Assembly (NCBI RefSeq): GCF_023091155.1
Contig: NZ_JAHWXK010000001.1
Coordinates: 2,232,001 to 2,296,000 of the forward strand
DNA length: 64,000 nt
Source: Microbacterium sufflavum
Lineage (GTDB): Bacteria > Actinomycetota > Actinomycetes > Actinomycetales > Microbacteriaceae
Direction of reading: 5' to 3'
In this document: positions 18,791-27,768 of the stretch, in pieces
Position numbering within the stretch: position 1 is the stretch's first letter
Layout: each line of letters starts with the position of its first letter
The notes under the pieces: model-generated
Databases searched by the model: none
What the model saw: the letters and a program-made list of their open reading frames with translations, nothing else
What the model was told of the DNA's origin: nothing
Made by a program: the position numbers and the translations under genes

Positions 18791-20191
18791 TCATTCGTGG
18801 CGGGACGTCTGCGCCTCATCCAGGCGTCGTCGCACCTCGCCGACGTCGGCCCTGAGGCCGTCCAGGAGGTCCGGGGTCTCGCCCGGCGGTGCCGCGGGCT
18901 CCGCTGCTCCGGAGGCCGTGCGTGACACGCCGCTGTCCACCGGCACGGCCGTGGATGCGGGTTCGACCGCCGCCGCGGCTTCGGAGGTCGGCGCGGCATC
19001 GACGGTCGGCCCGGCCCCACCGGTGCCGATCAGCTCCGCCGCGGTGAAGCGACGACCGTCCGCTGTGACGACGGGCGGAGCGCTGAGCGCGGACGCGTCC
19101 ACTCCGGGGAACTGCCGCGCCGTCACGAGCACACGCGACTCGAGGGACCCCGCGAACCGGTTGTAGCTGTCGACCGTGCGCTCGAGCGCCCGGCGCAGAT
19201 CGTCGGCATGACCGGCGAGCGTGCCGAGGCGCTCGTACAGCTGCGTGCCCAGGGTCAGCAGACGACGTGCTTCGGTCGACACCTCCTGCTGCGTCCACGT
19301 GTAGGCGACGGTCTTCAGCACGGCCCACAGGTTGACGGGGGAGGCGAGGGCCACACGGCGGCTGAAGGCGTAGTCGAGCAGCGTCGGGTCTTCGTCGATG
19401 GCCGTCGCGAGCAGCGACTCGCTCGGCAGGAAGCAGATCACGAACTCGGGACTCGCGTCGAGGCCCGACCAGTACGCCTTCTTCGCCAGGGCGTCGACGT
19501 GTGCGCGCACGGCCTTCACGTGCTTCTGGAGGTGTGCGCGACGCTGCGCCTCGTGCGCGTCGCCAACGGGCAGCGCCGAGGCCTCGAGGTAGGCGTCGAG
19601 CGGAACCTTCGCGTCGACCGCGATCGACGTGCCGCCGGCGAGCCGCACGACCATGTCGGGGCGCCCCTGCCCGCGGTCCGAGGAGATCGTGGTCTGCAGA
19701 TCGAAGTCGACGTGGCGCGTGAGCCCGGCGGCCTCCACCACCCGGCGCAGCTGTGCTTCGCCCCACACCCCGCGCGTCGCGGTCGACTTCAGCGCTCCGG
19801 CGAGCGACTCCGTGGTCGCGCGCAGGGCCTCGTCGGACTCCTGCGCACGCCGCAGCTGCTCCGCGAGGGTGCCGAACTGCTCGTGCCGCTCGTGCTCGAT
19901 GGCCGCGACCTTGGACTGCATCTGCTGCAGACTCTCGCGCACCGGGGCGAGCGCCTGCAGCACGGCGTTCTGCTGCTGCACACGCAGCGCCTCGGCGCGC
20001 TGCTCCGCGCGGCCGTGCTCGACCGCGTCGCGATACAGGTCGTACTGCCGGTCGCGGTCGTCACGGGCGGCCGCGAGCTCGGCCTGGGCACGGGCGAGGT
20101 CGGCGGCGCCCCGACTCGCGCGCAGGAACCAGCCCAGGGCGACGCCCGAGGCCACGGCCACGAGGAGCAGAACGATCGTCAGCGCATCCAT
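18791..20191 (-). CDS. rmuC: DNA recombination protein RmuC
   Basis: 466 aa. One N-terminal transmembrane helix (about residues 4-24), a long coiled coil (about 30-130), then the RmuC nuclease-like domain with GVWGEAQLRRVVEAAGL, RPDMVVRL, SIAVDAKVPLDAYLEA and PEFVICFLPSES. The PDMVV and DAK motifs fit the PD-(D/E)XK-like fold proposed for the family. RmuC limits inversions at short repeats and has been linked to phage defence in E. coli. The C-terminal 80 residues are low-complexity. CACGAT lies 6 nt before ATG 20191, a weak leaderless promoter. Confidence 0.9.
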   Translation of the reverse strand: MDALTIVLLLVAVASGVALGWFLRASRGAADLARAQAELAAARDDRDRQYDLYRDAVEHGRAEQRAEALRVQQQNAVLQALAPVRESLQQMQSKVAAIEHERHEQFGTLAEQLRRAQESDEALRATTESLAGALKSTATRGVWGEAQLRRVVEAAGLTRHVDFDLQTTISSDRGQGRPDMVVRLAGGTSIAVDAKVPLDAYLEASALPVGDAHEAQRRAHLQKHVKAVRAHVDALAKKAYWSGLDASPEFVICFLPSESLLATAIDEDPTLLDYAFSRRVALASPVNLWAVLKTVAYTWTQQEVSTEARRLLTLGTQLYERLGTLAGHADDLRRALERTVDSYNRFAGSLESRVLVTARQFPGVDASALSAPPVVTADGRRFTAAELIGTGGAGPTVDAAPTSEAAAAVEPASTAVPVDSGVSRTASGAAEPAAPPGETPDLLDGLRADVGEVRRRLDEAQTSRHE

Positions 20192-20246
20192 GGGCCCATC
20201 GTGCCCCCGGGGTCGGACATTCGTCGGGAGGCACCGCTGAGCGGTC

Positions 20247-20840
20247 TCAGGCGACCGCGCGCTCCAGGACGGGGAGGGCGGGCTCGGTCACACGCAGGCT
20301 CAGGGCGTCGGCGAGGGCGAAGACGTCGGCGGCCGCGGCGCGCCGAGCGGCGTCGACCACGATGTGCGCGCACGCCCGCGCGTCGGCGAGGGCATCGTGA
20401 TGGGAGAACTCGTCGTACCCGGCGGCGGCCGCGGCGAGCGGGAGCCGGTACGAGTCGAGCTGGTAGGTCTTGCGGGCCACCTGGAGGCTGCACAGCGAGC
20501 GGTAGGGCGGGCAGATCTGACCCGTGGCCTCCGCCGCACGGCGCAGCACGTTGAGGTCGAATCCGGCGTTGTGCGCCACGAGCACGTCGGCACCGGCGAA
20601 GGCGCACAGACGGTCGAACTGATCCGCCCAGGAGGAGGCCGTCGCGACGTGCTCCGGCCGGATGCCGTGGATGCGGACGTTCCACTCCATGAACTCGTCG
20701 TGACCGGGCGGCGGCTGGATGAGCCAGCCCGCGGTGGCGACGACCTCGCCGCCGCGCACGCGGACGAGTCCGACGGCGCAGGCGGAGGCCGGGCTGGAGT
20801 TCGCGGTCTCGAAGTCGATCGCAGTGAAGTCCAGTGGCAC
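20247..20840 (-). CDS. DnaQ-like DEDDh 3'-5' exonuclease
   Basis: 197 aa. Exo I motif AIDFETANSS (Asp, Glu), Exo II in LVAHNAGFDLNVL, and Exo III HDALADARACA (His, Asp), so the DEDDh set is complete. This stand-alone exonuclease domain resembles the DNA polymerase III epsilon family found widely in actinobacteria. It may act in DNA repair or RNA turnover; the substrate is not determined. It starts at GTG 20840, and a purine-rich GAGAGTGAAG precedes it. Confidence 0.85.
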   Translation of the reverse strand: MPLDFTAIDFETANSSPASACAVGLVRVRGGEVVATAGWLIQPPPGHDEFMEWNVRIHGIRPEHVATASSWADQFDRLCAFAGADVLVAHNAGFDLNVLRRAAEATGQICPPYRSLCSLQVARKTYQLDSYRLPLAAAAAGYDEFSHHDALADARACAHIVVDAARRAAAADVFALADALSLRVTEPALPVLERAVA

Positions 20841-20887
20841 GTCTTCACTCTCTCCCGGGCCTCCGACGTCGGGTCGCAGACTCGCCG

Positions 20888-20893
20888 TAGGCT
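20888..20893 (+). promoter_or_regulatory. -10 element, leaderless methyltransferase gene
   Basis: TAGGCT, 6 nt before ATG 20900. The ten bases TAGGCTGGCC are identical to those upstream of glpX. Confidence 0.65.
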
Positions 20894-20899
20894 GGCCAC

Positions 20900-21640
20900 A
20901 TGAGCGACGAGCAGGCGACCTCCTTCGGCGGCCAGGCGGGCAGCTACGAGGTCGGTCGCCCCGAATACCCGTTCGAGGCGGTCGCGTGGATGCTCGACCG
21001 CGCGGCGGCAGGAGCCCGCCGTATCGCCGACGTCGGCGCGGGCACCGGCAAGCTCACCCGTGCCCTCGTCGCGGGGGAGGGCACGGAGGTCGTCGCGGTG
21101 GATCCGGATCCCGCGATGCTCGCCGCCCTGCCCGACGCGGTGCCCGGGGTGCCCACCTTCGTCGGCACGGCCGAGCGCCTCCCGCTGCCGGACGCGAGTC
21201 TCGACGCGGTCGTGCTGGGACAGGCGTGGCACTGGGTCGATCCGGTCGCGGCCTCCGCGGAGATCGGCCGCGTCGTCCGCCCCGGAGGGGTGCTCGGGCT
21301 GGTCTGGAACCTCCGCGACGAGCGCGTGGACTGGGTGCGTCGCCTGACCGACATCATGCACGGCAGCAACGCCGAGATCATGCTCGCCGCGGGCGACCCC
21401 GTGGTGGCCGCGCCGTTCGGCGGTGTGGAGCAGGAGCGCTGGGAGTGGGTGCGTCCGGTGACGCGCGAGGTGATGCACCGCATGGCGTCGTCGCGCAGTT
21501 ACGTCATCACGGCCGACCACGCGGAGAAGGCGCGCATCCGCCGCGACATGGACGCCCTGTTCGACGAGCTGGGATTGCACGACGACGCCACGATCGAGCT
21601 GCCGTACGTGACGAAGGCGTTCCGCGCCGTGCGCGACTGA
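20900..21640 (+). CDS. Class I SAM-dependent methyltransferase
   Basis: 246 aa. Motif I is IADVGAGTGKLTRAL (about residues 41-55), motif II VVAVDPDPAML, and the post-motif stretch LDAVVLGQAWHWVDP resembles the Trm9/UbiE-like Methyltransf_11 group. The substrate is unknown; relatives are usually annotated simply as class I methyltransferases. Leaderless start. It precedes ychF by 43 nt, but ychF has its own TAGACT hexamer. Confidence 0.85.
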   Translation: MSDEQATSFGGQAGSYEVGRPEYPFEAVAWMLDRAAAGARRIADVGAGTGKLTRALVAGEGTEVVAVDPDPAMLAALPDAVPGVPTFVGTAERLPLPDASLDAVVLGQAWHWVDPVAASAEIGRVVRPGGVLGLVWNLRDERVDWVRRLTDIMHGSNAEIMLAAGDPVVAAPFGGVEQERWEWVRPVTREVMHRMASSRSYVITADHAEKARIRRDMDALFDELGLHDDATIELPYVTKAFRAVRD

Positions 21641-21669
21641 CCCCGCGCGGCAGCATCACGGCCCGCAGG

Positions 21670-21675
21670 TAGACT
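21670..21675 (+). promoter_or_regulatory. -10 element upstream of ychF
   Basis: TAGACT, 8 nt before GTG 21684. This predicts a leader of 0-2 nt. Confidence 0.5.
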
Positions 21676-21683
21676 CGTACCCC

Positions 21684-22775
<1,092 letters not shown>

Positions 22776-22823
22776 GCCGCTAGACGACGTCATTCAAGGG
22801 CAGGCGACGATGCGGTCGTCGGT

Positions 22824-23123
22824 TCAAGAGTGCGCCAACGGGGTGTTTACATCCTCCGAATCCATGGCGGTACGAATGACCCCCGCGCCCAGTCCGACGA
22901 GCGATCCAAGTGCTCCGCCGACAACCGCAAACGCGGCGCTCCATGCAACGCCCGACGTTCGAGGATCAACGAACTGGGGATTCTCCGAATAGGTCACCAT
23001 CGCTCCTGGCAACCAGGCAAGCACGACCAGGACGCCCACTAGCGCACCGCACGCGTACCCAACCGCGACAAAGACCAGCATCCGGCGTCCGACGGAGAAT
23101 ATCTTGCGGGTTGAGGGAGCCAT
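22824..23123 (-). CDS. Small two-helix membrane protein inside the ychF insertion
   Basis: 99 aa. A basic N-terminus (STRKIFSVGRRM) leads to helix 1 (about 15-39), an extracytoplasmic loop with aromatic and acidic residues (TYSENPQFVDPRTSG), then a glycine-rich helix 2 (about 60-83, FAVVGGALGSLVGLGAGV). No family is recognised. Lower GC and mixed codon usage fit recent acquisition. The start is supported by TATCTT exactly 6 nt before ATG 23123, the same leaderless layout as the host's genes, so it is probably expressed. Confidence 0.6.
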   Translation of the reverse strand: MAPSTRKIFSVGRRMLVFVAVGYACGALVGVLVVLAWLPGAMVTYSENPQFVDPRTSGVAWSAAFAVVGGALGSLVGLGAGVIRTAMDSEDVNTPLAHS

Positions 23124-23129
23124 CAGTCA

Positions 23130-23135
23130 AAGATA
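23130..23135 (-). promoter_or_regulatory. -10 element, leaderless insertion cargo gene
   Basis: TATCTT on the minus strand, 6 nt before ATG 23123. Confidence 0.55.
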
Positions 23136-23172
23136 TGGCGTATGAGCGCAGTCTGGAAGCGGAACGACCTGC

Positions 23173-23212
23173 GCAGGACGGCGACGTCGTGGAATTCCGC
23201 TTCAACAACTGA
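23173..23212 (+). pseudogene. ychF: Displaced 3' end of ychF
   Basis: Encodes QDGDVVEFRFNN and a stop, in the frame of the ychF TGS domain. It has no start of its own and repeats the last 27 bp of conserved sequence of the upstream gene. It is best explained as the original gene end separated by the insertion. Confidence 0.65.
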
Positions 23213-23247
23213 TGCGAGAAGTGGTCGTCGGTGTTCCTGGGAACGCT

Positions 23248-23253
23248 TAGAGT
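23248..23253 (+). promoter_or_regulatory. -10 element, leaderless DUF7882 gene
   Basis: TAGAGT, 6 nt before ATG 23260. Confidence 0.6.
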
Positions 23254-23259
23254 TCGATC

Positions 23260-23568
23260 ATGGGAAAGCTGGAGTACAACAGCTCGCGGCCGCCGATCGA
23301 GGTCGACGACGACGTCCTGGTGCATCTGAAGATCGTGATCTCGACGAAGCTCCGCCGTCAGGAGAGCTTCATGATGACGTGGCCCTCGGGGAAGAAGCAT
23401 CCCGGGCGCCTCTCGGCGTGGATGCACCCGAGCATCCCGCTGGTCCTGGAGTTCGACGAGGAGCCGCCGCCGAAGATCGACCCGGCGCGGCTCGAGCGCA
23501 TGATGGAGCGCCTGAACGCCCGGGGCGAGCTCGTGCTCGACGAGCTCAGCGACGAAAGCTCGGCCTGA
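23260..23568 (+). CDS. DUF7882 family protein
   Basis: 102 aa. MGKLEYNSSRPPIEVDDDVL with KIVISTKLRRQESFMMTW and WMHPSIPLVLEF match a Microbacteriaceae-restricted family (DUF7882), often mislabelled 'ATP-dependent DNA ligase' in databases. It has none of the ligase motifs. Predicted cytoplasmic, mainly beta, with a helical C-terminus. Function unknown. Confidence 0.75.
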   Translation: MGKLEYNSSRPPIEVDDDVLVHLKIVISTKLRRQESFMMTWPSGKKHPGRLSAWMHPSIPLVLEFDEEPPPKIDPARLERMMERLNARGELVLDELSDESSA

Positions 23569-23589
23569 CACGAGGTCGCGCGCGCGGGC

Positions 23590-25947
23590 TCACCCCTCCT
23601 CGCGCGCTTCGCCGGGCTCTCGCCAGCGCGGCTGCGACGGCTCGGGGGTGAGCGGGGACTCCGGTGGCGGCGTGGGCAGGGTCACGGGCTCGCCCGCGAT
23701 GAGCTGCACCGCTCGGCCCGCGTGCCGCACCGTGACGGGGTCGCCCGCGCTCAGGCGGTAGGTCGTGTCGTCGGGCGTGATGTCGACATGCAGGATGCAC
23801 CCGTGCAGGCGCACCCCGAACCCGAGCCGCGTGATGTTGCGGGGGAGCCGGGGGTGGAACGAGAGGCCGGCGTCGCTGTCGCGCATGCCCCCGTAGCCCG
23901 CGGTGATACCGGTCCAGATGCCCGCGAGCGCCGCGATGTGCAACCCCTCGGCGGTGTTGCCGTGGAGGTCGTCGAGGTCGAGCGCGGCGAGCTCCGCGAG
24001 GTACGCCGCGGCGAGGTCGAGGTGCCAGAGCTCCGCCGCGATCACCGCCTGCGCCATGGCCGAGAGTGAGGAGTCGCGCACCGTGAGGGCCTCGTAGTAC
24101 GCGAACGCCCTGGCCTTCTCCTCCCGCGTGAACTCCTCGTGCTCCGTGTACAGCGCGAGCACCAGGTCGGCCTGCTTCGCGACCTGCTTGCGGTACAGGT
24201 CGAAGTACGGGAAGTGACTGTGCAGCGGGTACTGCTCGGGTCGCGTGGCGTCGAAGTCCCACACGGCATGCCGCGTCGACCCCGCGAACTGCTCGTGCAC
24301 GCGGCGCCGCTCGTCGAACGGCACCGTCATCGCGTCAGCGGCGTCGTTCCAGCGCGAGACCTCGGCGTCGTCGACCCCGAGCCGCTCCGCGACCTCGATG
24401 TGGCGTCGGGCCGCGGCCACCGCACCGCGCAGGTTCCGTCGCGCCGCCAGGTTCGTGTAGGTGTTGTCGTCGACGATCGCGGAGTACTCGTCAGGGCCGG
24501 TGACCCCGTCGAGATGGAAGCCGCCGTCGTCGTCCCAGCGGCCGAGCGACAGCCACAGCCGCGCGGTCTCGATCAGGATCTCCGCGCCGGCGTCGCGCTC
24601 GAAGTCGCGGTCTCCCGTCGCCCTGACGTACTGCATCACGGCGCCGGCCACCGCCGCGTTGATGTGGAACGCCGCCGTGCTGGCCGGCCAGTAGCCGGAG
24701 CTCTCGCGTCCGTCGATCGTGCGCCAGGCGAAGGTCGCCCCGTCCAGGTGCAGAGTGCGCGCGCGTTCGCGGGCGTGATCGAGCGTCGCGTACCGCCAGC
24801 GCAGCGCCTGCAGGGCCGCGTCGGGCGCGGTCGAGGTGAGCACGGGGAGCACGAACGCCTCGAAGTCCCAGAACGTGTGCCCCTCGTACCCGGAGCCCGT
24901 GAGCCCCTTGCCCGGCACGGAGCGCACCTCGGCACGCGCCGCCGCCTGGAACACCTGGAAGAGCGCGTACCGCACGCCCTGCTGCAGGCGGGGGTCGCCA
25001 TCGACCCGCACGTCGCCGCACTCCCAGTACGCGTCGAGCGCCTCGCGCTGTCCCGTCGCCACCGCCTCCCATCCGAGGCGCACGGCCTCCTCGACGGCCT
25101 CGTCCGCGCGGTCGCGGAGCGTCTGCGGCGAGAGCGAGTCCGACCACTCGTGGCCCACGAACTTCACGACCTCGAGCTCCTCGCCCGCCGCCAGCGCCAC
25201 GTGGACGCGGGTGCGCGCCAGGTCGCGGTCGGCCTCCACGGTGACCGTGGGCGCGGTGGTGGCGGTCGAGGAAACCGTGTGATCGGTGCTCACCGCCACG
25301 TGGATGCCGCTGCGCCTGGTGCGGTGCAGCAGCGTGGCGCGCGACCCCAGCACCGCGGAGTCCACGGCCTGGAGCGGGCGGGAGAGCAGCTCCTGCACAC
25401 GGGGATCGGCGTGCGGCGACGGCAGCGGCTCGTTCGCCAGCACCTCCGACAGGACTGTGACGGCCACGGGCTCCAGGGCCGTCACGCGATACCGGACAGC
25501 GGCGAGCGAGCGGTGTCGCAGCGAGACGAGCCGGGTGGACGCGACCTGCACGCGCCGACCCTCCGCCGACTCCCACTCCAGCTCGCGGTGCAGCGTCCCG
25601 TCCCGCAGATCGAGGCGCCGCTCATGCCGGTGCACCGTGCCGTGCTCCACATCGAACGGCTCATCGTCCACGAGCAGACGGATGAGCTGCCCGTTGGGCA
25701 CGTTGATCACGCTCTGCCCGGTCTCCGGATAACCATAGCCGTCCTCGGCGTACGGCATCGGATGGTCCTCGAAGACCCCGTTGAGGTAGCTGCCGGCGAC
25801 CCCGCGCGGGTCGCCCTCGTCGAGGTTGCCGCGCCAGCCGACGTGCCCGTTGGAGAGTCCGAACACCGACTCCTCCTGCGCCAGATGCTCGACATCCACT
25901 CCCGTGACGCTCACCGACCACGGTTCGACGCGGAACGCCGCCGTCAT
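23590..25947 (-). CDS. Glycoside hydrolase family 65 (disaccharide phosphorylase)
   Basis: 785 aa. GH65 members phosphorolyse alpha-glucosides such as maltose, trehalose or kojibiose, or hydrolyse them. The N-terminal beta-sandwich (residues 1-280, beginning FRVEPWSVSV) precedes the (alpha/alpha)6 barrel. The catalytic acid is the Glu of DGVTGPDEYSAIVDDNTYTN, and GKGLTGSGYEGHTFWDFEAF and NTAEGLHIAALAG are the substrate and phosphate loops. The substrate is not assignable, and the usual beta-phosphoglucomutase partner is not adjacent. ATG 25947 overlaps the stop of a 25-codon upstream ORF with a good Shine-Dalgarno, suggesting coupled translation. Confidence 0.88.
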   Translation of the reverse strand: MTAAFRVEPWSVSVTGVDVEHLAQEESVFGLSNGHVGWRGNLDEGDPRGVAGSYLNGVFEDHPMPYAEDGYGYPETGQSVINVPNGQLIRLLVDDEPFDVEHGTVHRHERRLDLRDGTLHRELEWESAEGRRVQVASTRLVSLRHRSLAAVRYRVTALEPVAVTVLSEVLANEPLPSPHADPRVQELLSRPLQAVDSAVLGSRATLLHRTRRSGIHVAVSTDHTVSSTATTAPTVTVEADRDLARTRVHVALAAGEELEVVKFVGHEWSDSLSPQTLRDRADEAVEEAVRLGWEAVATGQREALDAYWECGDVRVDGDPRLQQGVRYALFQVFQAAARAEVRSVPGKGLTGSGYEGHTFWDFEAFVLPVLTSTAPDAALQALRWRYATLDHARERARTLHLDGATFAWRTIDGRESSGYWPASTAAFHINAAVAGAVMQYVRATGDRDFERDAGAEILIETARLWLSLGRWDDDGGFHLDGVTGPDEYSAIVDDNTYTNLAARRNLRGAVAAARRHIEVAERLGVDDAEVSRWNDAADAMTVPFDERRRVHEQFAGSTRHAVWDFDATRPEQYPLHSHFPYFDLYRKQVAKQADLVLALYTEHEEFTREEKARAFAYYEALTVRDSSLSAMAQAVIAAELWHLDLAAAYLAELAALDLDDLHGNTAEGLHIAALAGIWTGITAGYGGMRDSDAGLSFHPRLPRNITRLGFGVRLHGCILHVDITPDDTTYRLSAGDPVTVRHAGRAVQLIAGEPVTLPTPPPESPLTPEPSQPRWREPGEAREEG

Positions 25948-26021
25948 GCCCGTGCGGTCCGGACGTCTCGCGGACGGCGGGGCCGTTCGGGGAGGTGCGG
26001 GGCGGGGCCGACGTGGAGCAT
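25944..26021 (-). CDS. Possible 25-aa leader ORF coupled to the GH65 gene
   Basis: ATG 26021 is preceded by AGAAGG at 7 nt, and its TGA (25944-25946) overlaps the GH65 ATG as ATGA. The GH65 start itself lacks a Shine-Dalgarno. The peptide is Pro/Arg-rich (MLHVGPAPHLPERPRRPR...). It may exist only to deliver ribosomes to the GH65 start. Coding status is inferred from signals, not similarity. Confidence 0.4.
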   Translation of the reverse strand: MLHVGPAPHLPERPRRPRDVRTARA

Positions 26022-26054
26022 GGCGTTTCCTTCTGCCGAGGACCGGGAGCTGCG

Positions 26055-26060
26055 ACGCTA
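26055..26060 (-). promoter_or_regulatory. Candidate -10 element for the GH65 transcript
   Basis: TAGCGT on the minus strand. It predicts a start near 26048 and a 27-nt leader before the 25-aa ORF. Confidence 0.4.
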
Positions 26061-26224
26061 GCGCGGGGTCCTCACGGGGACGAGGGAGTTGCGCCGAGCC
26101 CGGCGCGTCGGGTAGACGACGGCCCCCCGCGCTCGCGCCTCGGGCGACGGCGAGCGGATAGCCGGTGCTCGCCCCCGCCGTCAACCCCTGGTCCCCGCCC
26201 CGTGGTGCAGACCAGGGTGGTCGC

Positions 26225-27622
26225 ATGGCGGAGGATTCTCAGGAGAACACGGACCCGATCGCTGGCTTCCTGCGCGCGAACCTCGATGAGATCGTCGACC
26301 GGCTCTCCGCCTGGGTCGCGATTCCCTCGGTGTCGGCGGACCCTGACAGGCGGCAGGACATGGAGCGCTCCGCCCGATGGATCGCGGGGGAGCTGCGCGA
26401 CGCGGGACTGCGCACGACCCTCCTTCCGGTCGGCGAGTCCGTGACGGTGTACGGCGAGAGCGCGCCCGTCCCTGGGGCTCCCACCGTGCTGGTCTACAGC
26501 CACCACGACGTACGCCACGCCAAACCGGAGGAGTGGAGCGAGACCGCGCCGTTCACCCCCGTGCGCCGCGACGGACGACTGTACGGCCGCGGGGCGTCGG
26601 ACGCGAAGGGACAGGTGCTCGCGCACGTCTGGGCGCTGCGCGCCGCTGCCGCTGTCGACGGCGCGCTCCCGCGCGTGAACCTCAAGCTGCTGATCGACGG
26701 GGAGGAGGAGATCGGATCGCCGAACCTCCGCCGTCTGCTCGACGAGGAGCCGGAGCGCTTCGCCTGCGATCTCGTCGTCTTCTCCGACACGATCCAGTGG
26801 CGGGTGGATGCCCCCGCCCCGGTGACCTCGATGCGCGGCACCCTGACGGCGACGCTCACGATCAGGGGACCGGAGCGCGACGTGCACAGCGGTGTCGCGT
26901 CCGGGGTCACGCTCAACCCGGCGCTCGTGCTGTCCCGCGTGCTCGGCGGACTGCATCACCCGGACGGGCGCATCGCGATCCCCGGCTTCCATGACCGCGT
27001 CGCCGAGACCTCCGCCGAGCGCAGGGCGGAGTTCGCCGCCCTGCCGTTCGACGAGCAGGACTGGATCACGCGCACCGAGACCCGGGCGATCGTCGGCGAG
27101 GACGGGTTCACGCCGCTGGAGCGTCTGTGGACGCGTCCGGCGATCGAGGTCATCTCGCTGCTCGCCGGCGATCCGGACGGCATCGAGCGATCGGTCATCC
27201 CGCGCGAGGCCACGGCATCGCTCAGCGTGCGGACCGTGCCCGACCAGCGCATCCCGGACATCGCGGACCTGCTCCGCTCCCACGTGGCCGCCGTGATGCC
27301 CGACGGGGCGACCTACACGCTCGAGGTCGACGAGGACATCGCCCAGGAGCCGTACGTCTCGCCCCCTGGCGAGGTGACTGACGCGCTCGAACGGGCCCTC
27401 GGCCGCGGATTCGGCATCCCGGTGCAGGGTCGCATGGGCAACGCCGGGGGAGGCCCGGCCGACTGGCTGTCGCGACACCTCGACGCTCCCGTGCACTTCC
27501 TCGGCACGGGTCTTCCCGAGGACCACTGGCACGCGAGCGACGAGAGCCTCGACCTGCGGATGTTCGTGGCCGGTGCCGCGACGCTCGCTCACCTGTGGCG
27601 TGAACTGGGGCGCCCACGATGA
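26225..27622 (+). CDS. M20 family metallopeptidase (dipeptidase)
   Basis: 465 aa. Co-catalytic zinc peptidase. Metal ligands lie in LVYSHHDVRHA (His, Asp), RGASDAKG (bridging Asp) and LLIDGEEEIGSPN (Glu pair), with a C-terminal His in LPEDHWHASDE. The lid/dimerisation domain occupies about residues 195-350, with DVHSGVASGVTLNP. The architecture matches M20/M25 dipeptidases such as CNDP-like enzymes. It is probably cytoplasmic, as no signal peptide is seen. CAGGGT lies 6 nt before ATG 26225, a weak leaderless promoter. It is divergent from the GH65 gene. Confidence 0.88.
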   Translation: MAEDSQENTDPIAGFLRANLDEIVDRLSAWVAIPSVSADPDRRQDMERSARWIAGELRDAGLRTTLLPVGESVTVYGESAPVPGAPTVLVYSHHDVRHAKPEEWSETAPFTPVRRDGRLYGRGASDAKGQVLAHVWALRAAAAVDGALPRVNLKLLIDGEEEIGSPNLRRLLDEEPERFACDLVVFSDTIQWRVDAPAPVTSMRGTLTATLTIRGPERDVHSGVASGVTLNPALVLSRVLGGLHHPDGRIAIPGFHDRVAETSAERRAEFAALPFDEQDWITRTETRAIVGEDGFTPLERLWTRPAIEVISLLAGDPDGIERSVIPREATASLSVRTVPDQRIPDIADLLRSHVAAVMPDGATYTLEVDEDIAQEPYVSPPGEVTDALERALGRGFGIPVQGRMGNAGGGPADWLSRHLDAPVHFLGTGLPEDHWHASDESLDLRMFVAGAATLAHLWRELGRPR

Positions 27623-27624
27623 CT

Positions 27625-27663
27625 CCGCCGGGGGTCGCGAGGAGGAGGCGCGGCCCCCGGCGG
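27625..27663 (+). terminator. Terminator after the M20 peptidase gene
   Basis: 10-bp perfect stem CCGCCGGGGG / CCCCCGGCGG beginning 3 nt after the stop. The next gene's -10 element starts right behind it. Confidence 0.65.
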
Positions 27664-27665
27664 GC

Positions 27666-27671
27666 TACGCT
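27666..27671 (+). promoter_or_regulatory. -10 element for the alpha/beta-hydrolase-like gene
   Basis: TACGCT. It predicts a start near 27678 and a leader of about 90 nt. Confidence 0.45.
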
Positions 27672-27673
27672 GG

Positions 27674-27734
27674 ACGCAGGCGGTCTCGGCCGCGGCGCGG
27701 GTCGCAGGAGCCCGGCGTGGACGACCGCCTGCGT
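27674..27734 (+). promoter_or_regulatory. 12-bp stem in the leader of the alpha/beta-hydrolase-like gene
   Basis: ACGCAGGCGGTC (27674-27685) pairs perfectly with GACCGCCTGCGT (27723-27734) across 37 nt. It spans the predicted transcript start, so it could be an operator palindrome or a structured leader. Confidence 0.35.
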
Positions 27735-27768
27735 TCCTGACACCGACGGCACGAGGAGACCGACGCCG

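Noticed and set aside
22776..23172. The possibility that the ychF insertion is an insertion sequence
   Set aside because: No transposase frame and no terminal inverted repeats. The flanking direct repeat is 27 bp of host coding sequence, far longer than an IS target duplication.
23142..23651. A 169-codon frame across the displaced ychF end and the DUF7882 gene
   Set aside because: It runs out of frame through the DUF7882 gene, is Arg/Ala-rich and has no initiation signal.
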